Source: Sophora flavescens
Taxonomy: Eukaryota > Streptophyta > Magnoliopsida > Fabales > Fabaceae
Direction of reading: 5' to 3'
Assembly (NCBI GenBank): GCA_030762895.1
Contig: CM061064.1
Coordinates: 241,457,086-241,521,085, forward strand
Length of the DNA: 64,000 bases
How positions within the stretch are numbered: position 1 is the first letter of the stretch; each line of letters opens with the position of its first letter. The notes under the pieces were generated by a model. That model ran no database searches. It was not told the DNA's origin and saw nothing but the letters and a program-made list of their open reading frames with translations. The translations under genes were made by a program, and so were the position numbers. Shown piece by piece: positions 40,701 through 53,100 of this stretch.

Positions 40701-43700
40701 AGTTCTCTGGCGTGGATCAGTGTGCAGTCCATGATGTTCCTTCACTTAAATGGGCCTAACTTACTTATCTTAAGCCCAATTAAGGCATATGAAACCTTGT
40801 TGGAAAGCATATTCAGAGGCCATTAATTTGGTCTCGGGTTAGGTCTTGATTAATAAGCATAAATAGCAGTTTACAGCCACACAAGCCACAGAGAGATAGA
40901 AATTAGACAACTTTTACAATCATTGCTTTTGCTTTTACATTATTGGACTTAATTGGGCTGAATTGCTAAACATTGTTAAATTTTCGGATTTTTCACTCAT
41001 CCTGACCTTGTTGCCTTGTGCAGAGCATAACTAGAGCTACAAATATCGGTTTTGGTGATCTTTCTGTCCCTAGAAAGATAAGGAAGAGACCTACATTTTC
41101 GGGTTTCAAAAGAATTGTCAAATTAGGCCAAAATCAAGGCTAAATTGGGTCGCGAGTTCTCTGGCGCGTATCAGTGTGCAGTCGATGATGTTCCTTCACT
41201 TAAACGGGCCTAACTTACTCATCTTAAGCCCAATTAAGGCATATGATACCTTGTTGGAAAGCAATCAGAGGCCATTAATTTGGTCTAGGGTTATGTCAGG
41301 ATTAATAAGCATAAATAGCAATTTACAGCCGCACAAGCCAGAAAAAGACGGAAATTAGACAACTTTTACAATCATTGTTTTTGCTTTTACATTATTGGGC
41401 TTAATTGGGCTTAATTGCTAAATCTTGTTAATTTTCGGATTTTTCACTTATCCTGACCTTGTATCCTTGCACAGAGCATAACTAGACCTACAAATATCGG
41501 ATTTTGGTGATCTTGCTGTCCCTTGAAAGATAAGGGAGACACCTACAATTTCATGTTCCACAAGAATTGTCAAATTAGGGCAAAATAAAGGATAAATTGG
41601 TTCCTGAGTTCTCTGGCACGGATCAGTGCGAAGTCCATGATGTTCCTCCACTTAAATAGGCCTAACTTACTCATCTTATGCCCAATTAAGGTATATGATA
41701 CCCTGTTGAAAGCTTATTTAGAGGCCCTTAATTTGGTCAAGGGTTAGGTCTGGATTAATAAGGATAAATAGTAATTTATAGCCGCACAAGCCACAGACAG
41801 ACAAAAATTAGACAACTTTTACAATCATTGCTTTTGCTTTTACATTATTGGACTTAATTGGGCTTAATTTCTAAACATTGTTAATTTTTGGATTTTTCAC
41901 TCATCCTGAGCTTGTTGCCTTGCGCAGAGCATAACTAGAGCTACAAATATCAGATTTTGGTGATCTTTCTGTCCCTAGAAAGATAAGGAAGAGACCTACA
42001 ATTTCGAGTTTCCAAAGAATAGTCAAATTAGGCCAAAATCAAGGCTAAATTGGGTCGCGAGTTCTCTGGCGTGGATCAGTGTGCAGTCCATGATGTTTCT
42101 TCACTTAAATGGGCCTAACTTACTCATCTTAGGCCCAATTAAGGCATATGATACCTTGTTGGAAAGCATATTCAGAGGCCATTAATTTGGTCTAGCGTTA
42201 GGTCCGGATAAATAAGCATAAATAGCAGTTTACAGCCTCACAATCCACAGAGAGACAGAAATTAGACAACTTTTACAATCATTGCTTTTGCTTTTACATT
42301 ATTGGACTTAATTGGGCTGAATTGCTAAACATCATTAATTTTTCGGATTTTTCACTCATCCCGACCTTGTTGCCTTGCAAGAGCATAACTAGAGCTACAA
42401 ATATCGGATTTTGGTGATCTTTCTGTCCCTAGAAAGATAAGGAAGAGACCTACAATTTCGGGTTTCAAAAGAATTGTCAAATTAGGCCAAAATCAAGGCT
42501 AAATTGGGTCGCGAGTTCTCTGGCGCGGATCAGTGTGCAGTCGATGATGTTCCTTCACTTAAATGGGCCTAACTTACTCATCTTAAGCCCAATTAAGGCA
42601 TATGATACCTTGTTGGAAAGCATATTCAGAGGCCATTAATTTGGTCTAGGGTTATGTCAGGATTAATAAGCATAAATAGCAGTTTACAGCCGCAGAAGTC
42701 AGAGAAAGACGAAAATTAGACAACTTTTACAATCATTGTTTTTGCTTTTACATTATTGGGCTTAATTGGGCTTAATTGCTAAATCTTGTTAATTTTTGGA
42801 TTTTTCACTCATCCTGACCTTGTTGCCTTCCGCATAGCATAACTAGGGCTACAAATATCGGATTTTGGTGAAACAAATCGGATTTTGGTGATCTTGCCTG
42901 TGTTCCTTAGAAAGATAAGGAAGAGACCTTTCAGGGCCTTAATTTGGTCTAGGGTTGTCAAAAGAATTGTCAAATTAGGCCAAAATCATGGCTAAATTAT
43001 TGGGTTAATTAGACTTAATTGCTAAACCTTGTTAATTTTCGGATTTTTCACTTATCCGGACCTTGTTGCCTTGCGGGCATAACTTGAGCTACAAATATCG
43101 GATTTTGGTGATCTTTCTGTCCCTAGAAAGATAAGGAAGAGACCTACAATTTCGTGTCAAAGAATTGTCAAATTAGGCCAAAATAAGGCGGATGATGTTC
43201 CTTCACTTAAACGGGCCTAACTTACTCATCTTAAGCCCAATTAAGGCATATGATACCTTGTTGGAAAGCATATTCAGAGGCCATTAATTTGGTCTAGGGT
43301 TATGTCGGGATTAATAAGCATAAATAGCAGTTTACGGCCGTAGAAGCCAGAGAAAGACGAAAATTAGACAACTTTTACAATCATTGTTTTTGCTTTTACA
43401 TTATTGGGCTTAATTGCTAAATCTGGTTAATTTTCGGATTTTTCACTTATCCTGACCTTGTAGCCTTGCGCAGAGCATAACTAGACCTACAAATATCGGA
43501 TTTTGGTGATCTTGCTGTCACTTGAAAGATAAGGGAGAGACCTAAAATTTCTTGTTCCACAAGAATTGTCAAATTAGGCCAAAATAAAGGATAAATTGGT
43601 TCCTGAGTTCTCTGGCACGGATCGAGTCTGAAGTCCATGATGTTCCTCCACTTAAATAGGCCTAACTTACTCATCTTATGCCTAATTAAGGCATATGATA

Positions 43701-44259
43701 CCCTGTTGAAAGCTTATTTAGAGGCCCTTAATTTGGTCAAGGGTTAGGTCTGGATTAATAAGCATAAATAGTAATTTACAGCCGCACAAGCCACAGACAG
43801 ACAGAAATTAGACAACTTTTACAATCATTGCTTTTGCTTTTACATTATTGGACTTAATTGGGCTTAATTTCTAAACATTGTTAATTTTTGGATTTTTCAC
43901 TCATCCTGACCTTGTTGCCTTCCGCAGAGCATAACTAGGGCTACAAATATCGGATTTTGGTGATCTTGCTGTCCCTAGAAAGATAAGGAAGAGACCTACA
44001 ATTTCGGGTGTCACAATAATTGTCAAATTAGGCCAAAATAAGGCTAAATTGGGTCGCGAGTACTCTGGCGCGGATCGGTGTGCTGTCCATGATGTTCCTA
44101 TACATAAATGGGTCTAACTTACTCATGTTAAGCCCAATTAAGGCATATGATACCTTGTTGGAAAGCTTATTCAGAGGCCATTAATTTGGTCTAGGGTTAT
44201 GTCAGGATTAATAAGCATAAATAGCAGTTTACAGCCTCACAATCCAGAGAAAGACGGAA
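37723..44259 (+). repeat. Second copy of the segment at 1-6805 (offset ~37.7 kb)
   Basis: Monomer order and private variants repeat those of 1-6805. Examples are the TTTTCAGATTTTTCAC variant at the first monomer (about 77 and 37801), AATAAGCAAAAATAGCAG in the third, the unique D monomer with GGGCAGAAATGC (2726 and 40448), the E monomer lacking two bases in ATATCGGTTTTGG, and the shortened GGAAAGCAATCAGAGG (3535 and 41257). Starts at 2272, 2726, 3180 and 3632 match 39994, 40448, 40902 and 41354 at exactly 37,722 bp. After a deletion in the right copy the offset becomes about 37,457 bp. Differences cluster at CG-containing spots. The copies are either a very recent array duplication or the same locus assembled twice. 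Confidence 0.85.
42715..43362 (+). repeat. Scrambled satellite segment (two monomers reduced to ~648 bp)
   Basis: The matching left segment (4996-5903) is two normal monomers of 454 bp. Here about 260 bp are missing and the order is disturbed. CGGATTTTGGTGA is duplicated at about 42859-42881. A piece of the monomer end, GGCCTTAATTTGGTCTAGGG (about 42936-42955), sits directly after GAGACC, where the monomer middle belongs. The remaining A-type monomer starts without its usual head. It is probably a consensus error, though a real local rearrangement cannot be excluded. Confidence 0.75.
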
Positions 44260-46516
44260 ATTAGACAACTTTTACAATCATTGCTTTTGCTTTTACATTA
44301 TTGGGCTTAATTAGGCTTAATTGCTAAACCTTTTTAATTTTCGGATTTTTCACTTATCCTGACCTTGTAGCCTTGCACAGAGCATTACTAGACCGACAAA
44401 TATCGGATTTTGGTGATCTTGTTGTCCCTTGAAAGATAAGGGAGAGACCTAAAATTTCATGTTCCACAAGAATTGTCAAATTAGGCCAAAATAAAGGATA
44501 AATTGGTTCCTGAGTTCTCTGGCACGAATCAATGCGAAGTCCATGATGTTCCTCCACTTAAATAGGCCTAACTTACTCATCTTATGCCCAATTAAGGCAT
44601 ATGATACCCTGTTGAAAGCTTATTTAGAGGCCCTTAATTTGGTCAAGGGTTAGGTCTGGATTAATAAGCATAAATAGTAATTTACAGCCGCACAAGCCAC
44701 AGACAGACAGAAATTAGACAACATTTACAATCATTGCTTTTGCTTTTACATTATTGGACTTAATTGGGCTTAATTTCTAAACATTGTTAATTTTTGGATT
44801 TTTCACTCATCCTGACCTTGTTGCCTTCCGCAGAGCATAACTAGGGCTACAAATATCGGATTTTGGTAATCTTGCTTTCCCTAGAAAGATAAGGAAGAGA
44901 CCTACAATTTCGGGTTTAACAATAATTGTCAAATTAGGCCAAAATCAAGGCTAAATTGGGTCGCGAGTTCTCTGGCGCGGATCAGTGTGCTGTCCATGAT
45001 GTTCCTTCACATAAATGGGTCTAACTTACTCATGTTAAGCCCAATTAAGGCATATGATACCTTGTTGGAAAGCTTATTCAGAGGCCATTAATTTGGTCTA
45101 GGGTTTTGTCAGGATTAATAAGCATAAATAGCAGTTTACAGCCTCACAATCCAGAGAAAGACGGAAATTAGACAACTTTTACAATCATTGCTTTTCCCTT
45201 TACATTATTGGGCTTAATTAGACTTAATTGCTAAACCTTGTTAATTTTCGGATTTTTCACTTATCCTGACCTTGTTGCCTTGCGGAGAGCATAACTAGAC
45301 CTATAGATATCAGATTTTGGTGATCTTGTTGTCCCTAGAAAGATAAGGAAGAGACCTACAATTTCAGGTACCACAAGAATTGTCAAATTAGGCCAAAATC
45401 AAGGCTAAATTGGTTCCTGAGTTCTCTGGCACGGATCAGTGCGCAGTCCATGATGTTCCTCCACTTAAATAGGCCTAACTTACTCATCTTATGCCCAATT
45501 AAGGCATATGATACCCTGTTGAAAGCTTATTTAGAGGCCCTTAATTTGGTCAAGGGTTAGGTCTGGATTAATAAGCATAAATAGTAATTTACAGCCGCAC
45601 AAGCCAAAGACAGACAGAAATTAGGCAACTTTTACAATCATTGCTTTTGCTTTTACATTATTGCACTTAATTGGGCTTAATTGGTAAACATTGTTAATTT
45701 TCGGATTTTTCACTCATCCTGACCTTGTTGCCTTGCGCAGAGCATAACTAGAGCTACAAATATCGGATTTTGGTGATCTTGCTGTCCCTAGAAAGAAAAC
45801 GAAGAGACCTACAATTTCGGGTTTCACAAGAATTGTCAAATTAGTCCAAAATCAAGGCTAAATTGGGTCGCGAGTTCTCTGGCGCGGATCAGTGTGCAGT
45901 CCATGATGTTCCTTCACTTAAATGGGCCTAACTTACTCATCTTAAGCTCAATTAAGGCATATGATACCTTGTTGGAAAGCATATTCAGAGGCCAGTAATT
46001 TGGTCTAGGGTTAGGTCTGGATTAATAAGCATAAATAGTAGTTTACAGCCGCACAAGACACAGAGAGACAGAAATTAGACAACTTTTACAATCATTGCTT
46101 TTGCTTTTACATTATTGGGCTTAATTGCTAAATCTTGTTAATTTTCGGATTTTTCACTTATCCTGACCTTGTAGCCTTGCGCAGAGCATAACTAGACCTA
46201 CAAATATCGGATTTTGGTGATCTTGCTGTCCCTAGAAAGATAAGGAAGAGACCTACAATTTCGGGTTTCAAAAGAATTGTCAAATTAGGCCAAAATAAAG
46301 GATAAATTGGTTCCTGAGTTCTCTGGCACGGATCAATGCGAAGTCCATGATGTTCCTCCACTTAAATAGGCCTAACTTACTCATCTTATGCCCAATTAAG
46401 GTATATGATACCCTGTTGAAAGCTTATTTAGAGGCCCTTAATTTGGTCAAGGGTTAGGTCTGGATTAATAAGCATAAATAGTAATTTACAGCCGCACAAG
46501 CCACAGACAGACAGAA
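44260..46516 (+). repeat. Satellite monomers present only in the right copy (5 monomers)
   Basis: Starts at 44260, 44713, 45167, 45620 and 46074. They separate the two stretches that match the left block, so the left copy lacks them or lost them. The first is an A/B-like mix with a B tail, the second is C, and the third has an A head with an F-like tail (CTATAGATATCAGATTTTG). The fourth carries the TTAGGCAACTTTTAC and ATTGCACTTAATT variant, and the fifth is B-like with a C-like middle. No gene is present. Confidence 0.85.
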
Positions 46517-49500
46517 ATTAGACAACTTTTACAATCATTGCTTTTGCTTTTACATTATTAGACTTAATTGGGCTTAATTTCTAAACATTGTTAATTTTTG
46601 GATTTTTCACTCATCCTGACCTTGTTGCCTTCCGCAGAGCATAACTAGGGCTACAAATATCGGATTTTCGTGATCTTGCTGTCTCTAGAAAGACAAGGAA
46701 GAGACCTACAATTTCGGGTTTCACAATAATTGTCATATTAGGCCAAAATCAAGGCTAAATTGGGTCGCGAGTTCTCTGGCGCGGATCAGTGTGCTGTCCA
46801 TGATGTTCCTTCACATAAATGGGTCTAACTTACTCATGTTAAGCCCAATTAAGGCATATGATACCTTGTTGGAAAGCTTATTCAGAGGCCCTTAATTTGG
46901 TCTAGGGATAGGTCATGATTAATAAGCATAAATAACAGTTTACAGCCTCACAATCCAGGTAGAGATAGAAATTAGACAACTTTTACAATCATTGTTTTTG
47001 CTTTTAAATTATTGTGCTTAATTGGGCTTAATTGCTAAACATTGTTAATTTTCAGTTTTGTCACTCAACCTGATCTTGTTACCTTGTGCACAACATAACT
47101 AGAGCTACAAATATCGGATTTTGGTGGTCTTGCTGTCCCTATAAAGATAAGGAAGAGACCTACAATGTAAGGTTTCACAAGAATTGTCAAATTAGGCCAA
47201 AATCATGGTTAAATTGGGTCCCTAGTTCTCTGGCGCGGATCAGTGCGCAGTCCATGATGTTTCGTCTCTTAAATGGGGCTAACTTACTCATCTTAAGCCC
47301 AATTAAGACATATGATACCATGTTGGAAAGCATATTCAGAGGCCATTATTTTGGTCTAGGGTTATGTCAGGATTAATAAGCATAAATAGCAGTTTACAGT
47401 CGCACAAGCCAAAGAAAGATTGAAATTAGACAACTTTTACAATCATTGTTTTTGCTTTTACATTATTGGGCTTAATTACTAAACATTGTTAATATTCGGA
47501 TTTTTCACCCATCCTAACCTTGTACCCTTGCGCAGAGCATAACTAGAGCCACAAATATCGGATTTTGGTGATCTTGCTGTCCCTTGAAAGATAAGGGAGA
47601 GACCTAAAATTTCAGGTACCACAAGAATTGTCAAATTAGGCCAAAATAAAGGATAAATTGGTTCCTGAGTTCTCTGGCACGGATCAGTGCGAAGTCCATG
47701 ATGTTCCTCCACTTAAATAGGCCTAACTTACTCATCTTATGCCCAATTAAGGTATATGATACCCTGTTGAAAGCTTATTTAGAGGCCCTTAATTTGGTCA
47801 AGGGTTAGGTCTGGATTAATAAGCATAAATAGTAATTTACAGCCGCACAAGCCACAGACAGACAGAAATTAGACAACTTTTACAATCATTGCTTTTGCTT
47901 TTACATTATTGGACTTAATTGGGCTTAATTTCTAAACATTGTTAATTTTTGGATTTTTCACTCATCCTGACCTTGTTGCCTTCCGCAGAGCATAACTAGG
48001 GCTACAAATATCGGATTTTCGTGATCTTGCTGTCCCTAGAAAGACAAGGAAGAGACCTACAATTTCGGGTTTCACAATAATTGTCATATTAGGCCAAAAT
48101 CAAGGCTAAATTGGGTCGCGAGTTCTCTGGCGTGGATCAGTGTGCTGTCCATGATGTTCCTTCACATAAATGGGTCTAACTTACTCATGTTAAGCCCAAT
48201 TAAGGCATATGATACCTTGTTGGAAAGCTTATTCAGAGGCAATTAATTTGGTCTAGGGTTATGTCAGGATTAATAAGCATAAATTGCAGTTTACAGCCTC
48301 ACAATCCAGAGAAAGACGGAAATTAGACAACTTTTACAATCATTGCTTTTGCTTTTACATTATTAGTCTTAATTAGGCTTAATTACTAAATCTTGTTAAT
48401 TTTCGGATTTTTCACTTATCCTGACCTTGTTGCCTTGCGAGAGCTTAACTAGACCTATAGAGATCAGATTTTGGTGATCTTGTTGTCCCTAGAAAGATAA
48501 GGAAGAGACCTACAATTTCAGGTACCACAAGAATTGTCAAATTAGGCCAAAATCAAGGCTAAATTGGTTCCTGAGTTCTCTGGCACGGATCGGTCATGCG
48601 ATCCATGATGTTCCTCCACTTAAATAGGCCTAACTTACTCATCTTATGCCCAATTAAGGCATATGATACCCTGTTGGAAAGCATATTCAGAGGCCAGTAA
48701 TTTGGTCTAGGGTTAGGTTTGGATTAATAAGCATAAATAGTAATTTACAGCCGCACAAGCCACAGACAGACAGAAATTAGACAACTTTTACAATCATTGT
48801 TTTTGCTTTTAAATTATTGTGCTTAATTGGGCTTAATTGCTAAACATTGTTAATTTTCAGTTTTGTCACTCAACCTGACCTTGTTACCTTGTGAACAACA
48901 TAACTAGAGCTACAAATATCGGATTTTGGTGGTCTTGCTGTCCCTATAAAGATAAGGAAGAGACCTACAATGTAAGGTTTCACAAGAATTGTCATATTAG
49001 GCCAAAATCATGGTTAAATTGGGTCCCTAGTTCTCTGGCGCGGATCAGTCCGCAGTCCATGATGTTTCGTCTCTTAAATGGGCCTAACTTACTCATCTTA
49101 AGCCCAATTAAGACATATGATACCTTGTTGGAAAGCATATTCAGAGGCCATTATTTTGGTCTAGGGTTATGTCAGGATTAATAAGCATAAATAGCAGTTT
49201 ACAGTCGCACAAGCCAGAGAAAGATTGAAATTAGACAACTTTTACAATCATTGTTTTTGCTTTTACATTATTGGGCTTAATTACTAAACATTGTTAATAT
49301 TCGGATTTTTCACTCATCCTAACCTTGTACCCTTGCGCAGAGCATAACTAGAGCCACAAATATCGGATTTTGGTGATCTTGCTGTCCCTTGAAAGATAAG
49401 GGAGAGACCTAAAATTTCAGGTACCACAAGAATTGTCAAATTAGGCCAAAATAAAGGATAAATTGGTTCCTGAGTTCTCTGGCACGGATCAGTGCGAAGT

Positions 49501-50127
49501 CCATGATGTTCCTCCACTTAAATAGGCCTAACTTACTCATCTTATGCCCAATTAAGGTATATGATACCCTGTTGAAAGCTTATTTAGAGGCCCTTAATTT
49601 GGTCAAGGGTTAGGTCTGGATTAATAAGCATAAATAGTAATTTACTGACCGCACAAGCCACGCATGACGAGAAATTAGACAACTTTTACAATCATTGCTT
49701 TTGCTTTTACATTATTGGACTTAATTGGGCTTAATTTCTAAACATTGTTAATTTTTGGATTTTTCACTCATCCTGACCTTGTTGCCTTCCGCAGAGCATA
49801 ACTAGGGCTACAAATATCGGATTTTCGTGATCTTGCTGTCCCTAGAAAGACAAGGAAGAGACCTACAATTTCGGGTTTCACAATAATTGTCATATTAGGC
49901 CAAAATCAAGGCTAAATTGGGTCGCGAGTTCTCTGGCGCGGATCAGTGTGCTGTCCATGATGTTCCTTCACATAAATGGGTCTAACTTACTCATGTTAAG
50001 CCCAATTAAGGCATATGATACCTTGTTGGAAAGCTTATTCAGAGGCAATTAATTTGGTCTAGGGTTATGTCAGGATTAATAAGCATAAACAGCAGTTTAC
50101 AGCCTCACAATCCAGAGAAAGACGGAA
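46517..50127 (+). repeat. C-F-G-H tetramer higher-order block (with one F-less copy)
   Basis: Starts lie at 46517 (C), 46971 (G), 47425 (H), 47868 (C), 48322 (F), 48776 (G), 49230 (H) and 49674 (C). G is recognised by AAATTATTGTGCTTAATT and CAACATAACTAGAGC, H by TTAATATTCGG and CCTAACCTTGTACCC. The four-monomer unit is about 1.8 kb. The unit at 47868-49673 matches 6350-8152 in the left block at an offset of about 41.5 kb, and continues into C at 8153/49674. The unit at 46517 lacks F. No gene is present. Confidence 0.88.
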
Positions 50128-53100
50128 ATTAGACAACTTTTACAATCATTGCTTTTGCATTTACATTATTGGTCTTAATTAGGCTTAATTGCTAAATCTT
50201 GTTAATTTTCGGATTTTTCACTTATCCTGACCTTGTTGCCTTGCGAGAGCATAACTAGACCTATAGATATCAGATTTTGGTGATCTTGTTGTCCCTAGAA
50301 AGATAAGGAAGAGACCTACAATTTCAGGTACCACAAGAATTGTCAAATTAGGCCAAAATCAAGGCTAAATTGGTTCCTGAGTTCTCTGGCACGGATCAGT
50401 GCGCAGTCCATGATGTTCCTCCACTTAAATAGGCCTAACTTACTCATCTTATGCCCAATTAAGGCATATGATACCCTGTTGAAAGCTTATTTAGAGGCCC
50501 TTAATTTGGTCAAGGGTTAGGTCTGGATTAATAAGCATAAATAGTAATTTACAGCCGCACAAGCCAAAGACAGATAGAAATTAGGCAACTTTTACAATCA
50601 TTGCTTTTGCTTTTACATTATTGCACTTAATTGGGCTTAATTGGTAAACATTGTTAATATTCGGATTTTTCACTCATCCTGACCTTGTTGCCTTGCGCAG
50701 AGCATAACTAGAGCTACAAATATCGGATTTTGGTGATCTTGCTGTCCCTAGAAAGAAAACGAAGAGACCTACAATTTCGGGTTTCACAAGAATTGTCAAA
50801 TTAGGCCAAAATCAAGGCTAAATTGGGTCGCGAGTTCTCTGGCGCGGATCAGTGTGCAGTCCATGATGTTCCTTCACTTAAATGGGCCTAACTTACTCAT
50901 CTTAAGCCCAATTAAGGCATATGATACCTTGTTGGAAAGCATATTCAGAGGCCAGTAATTTGGTCTAGGGTTAGGTCTGGATTAATAAGCATAAATAGTA
51001 GTTTACAGCCGCACAAGCCACAGAGAGACAGAAATTAGACAACTTTTACAATCATTGCTTTTGCTTTTACATTATTGGACGTAATTGGGCTTAATTGCTA
51101 AACATTGTTAATTTTCGGATTTTTCACTCATCCTAACCTTGTTGCCTTGCGCAGAGCATAACTAGAGCTACAAATATCAGATTTTGGTGATCTTTCTGTC
51201 CCTAGAAAGATAAGGAAGAGACCTACAATTTCGGGTTTCAAAAGAATTGTCAAATTAGGCCAAAATCAAGGCTAAATTGGGTCGCGGGTTCTCTGGCGCG
51301 GATCAGTGTGCAGTCGATGATGTTCCTTCACTTAAATGTGCCTAACTTACTCATCTTAAGCCCAATTAAGGCATATGATACCTTGTTTGGAAGCATATTC
51401 AGAGGCCATTAATTTGGTCTAGGGTTTTGTCAGGATTAATAAGCATAAATAGCGATTCTAGCCGCACAAACCAGAGAAAGACGGAAATTAGACAACTTTT
51501 ACAATCATTGTTTTTGCTTTTACATTAGTGGGCTTAATTGGGCTTAATTGCTAAATCTTGTTAATTTTTGGATTTTTCACTTGTCCTGACCTTGTAGCCT
51601 TGCGCAGAGCATAACTAGACCTACAAATATCGGGTTTTGGTGATCTTGCTGTCCCTTGAAAGATAAGGGAGAGACCTAAAATTTCAGGTTCCACAAGAAT
51701 TGTCAAATTATGCCAAAATAAAGGATAAATCGGTTCTTGAGTTCTCTGGCATGGATTTGTGCGAAGTCCATGATGTTCCTCCACTTAAATAGGCCTAACT
51801 TACTAATCTTATGCCCAATTAAGGCATATGATACCCTGTTGAAAGCTTATTTAGAGGCCCTTAATTTGGTCAAGGGTTAGGTCTGGATTAATAAGCATAA
51901 ATAGTAATTTACAGCCGCACAAGCCACAGACAGACAGAAATTAGACAACTTTTACAATCATTGCTTTTGCTTTGACATTATTGGACTTAATTGGGCTAAA
52001 TTTCTAAACATTGTTAATTTTCGGATTTTTCACTCATCCTGACCTTGTTGCCTTGCGCAGAGCATAACTAGGGCTACAAAAATCGGATTTTGGTGATCTT
52101 GTTGTCCCTAGAAAGATAAGGAAGAGACCTACAATTTCGGGTTTCACAAGAATTGTCAAATTAGGCCAAAATCAAGGCTAAATTGGGTCGCGAGTTCTCT
52201 GGCACGGATCAGTGTGCAGTCCACTATGTTCCTTCACTTAAATGAGCCTAACTTACTCATGTTAAGCCCAATTAAGGCATATGATACCTTGTTGGAAAGC
52301 TTATTCAGAGGCCATTAATTTGGTCTAGGGTTAGGTCAGGATTGATAAGCATAAATAACAGTTTACAGCCTCACAAGCCACGGAGAGACATAAATTAGAC
52401 AACTTTTACAATCATTGCTTTTGCTTTAACATTATTGGACTTAATTGGGCTTAATTGCTAAACATTGTTAATTTTCGGATTTTTCACTCATCCTGACCTT
52501 GTTGCCTTGCGCAGAGCATAACTAGATCTACAAATATCGGATTTTGGTAATCTTTCTGTCCCTAGAAAGATAAGGAAGAGACCTACAATTTCGGGTTTCA
52601 AAAGAATTGTCAAATTTGGCCAAAATCAAGGCTAAATTGGGTCGCGAGTTATCTGGCGCGGATCAGTGTGCAGTCGATGACGTTCCTTCACTTAAATGGG
52701 CCTAACTTACTCATCTTAAGCCCAATTAAGGCATATGATACCTTGTTGGAAAGCATATTCAGAGGCCATTAATTTGGTCTAGGGTTATGTCAGGATTAAT
52801 AAGCATAAATAGCAGTTTACACCCGCACAAGCCAGAGAAAGACGGAAATTAGACAACTTTTACAATCATTGTTTTTGCTTTTACATTAGTGGGCTTAATT
52901 GGGCTTAATTGCTAAATCTTGTTAATTTTCGGATTTTTCACTTATCCTGACCTTGTTGCCTTGCTCAGAGCATAACTAGACCTACAGATATCAGATTTTG
53001 GTGATCTTGTTGTCCCTGGAAAGATAAGGAAGAGACCTACAATTTCAGGTACCACAAGAATTGTCAAATTAGGCCAAAATCAAGGCTAAATTGGTTCCTG

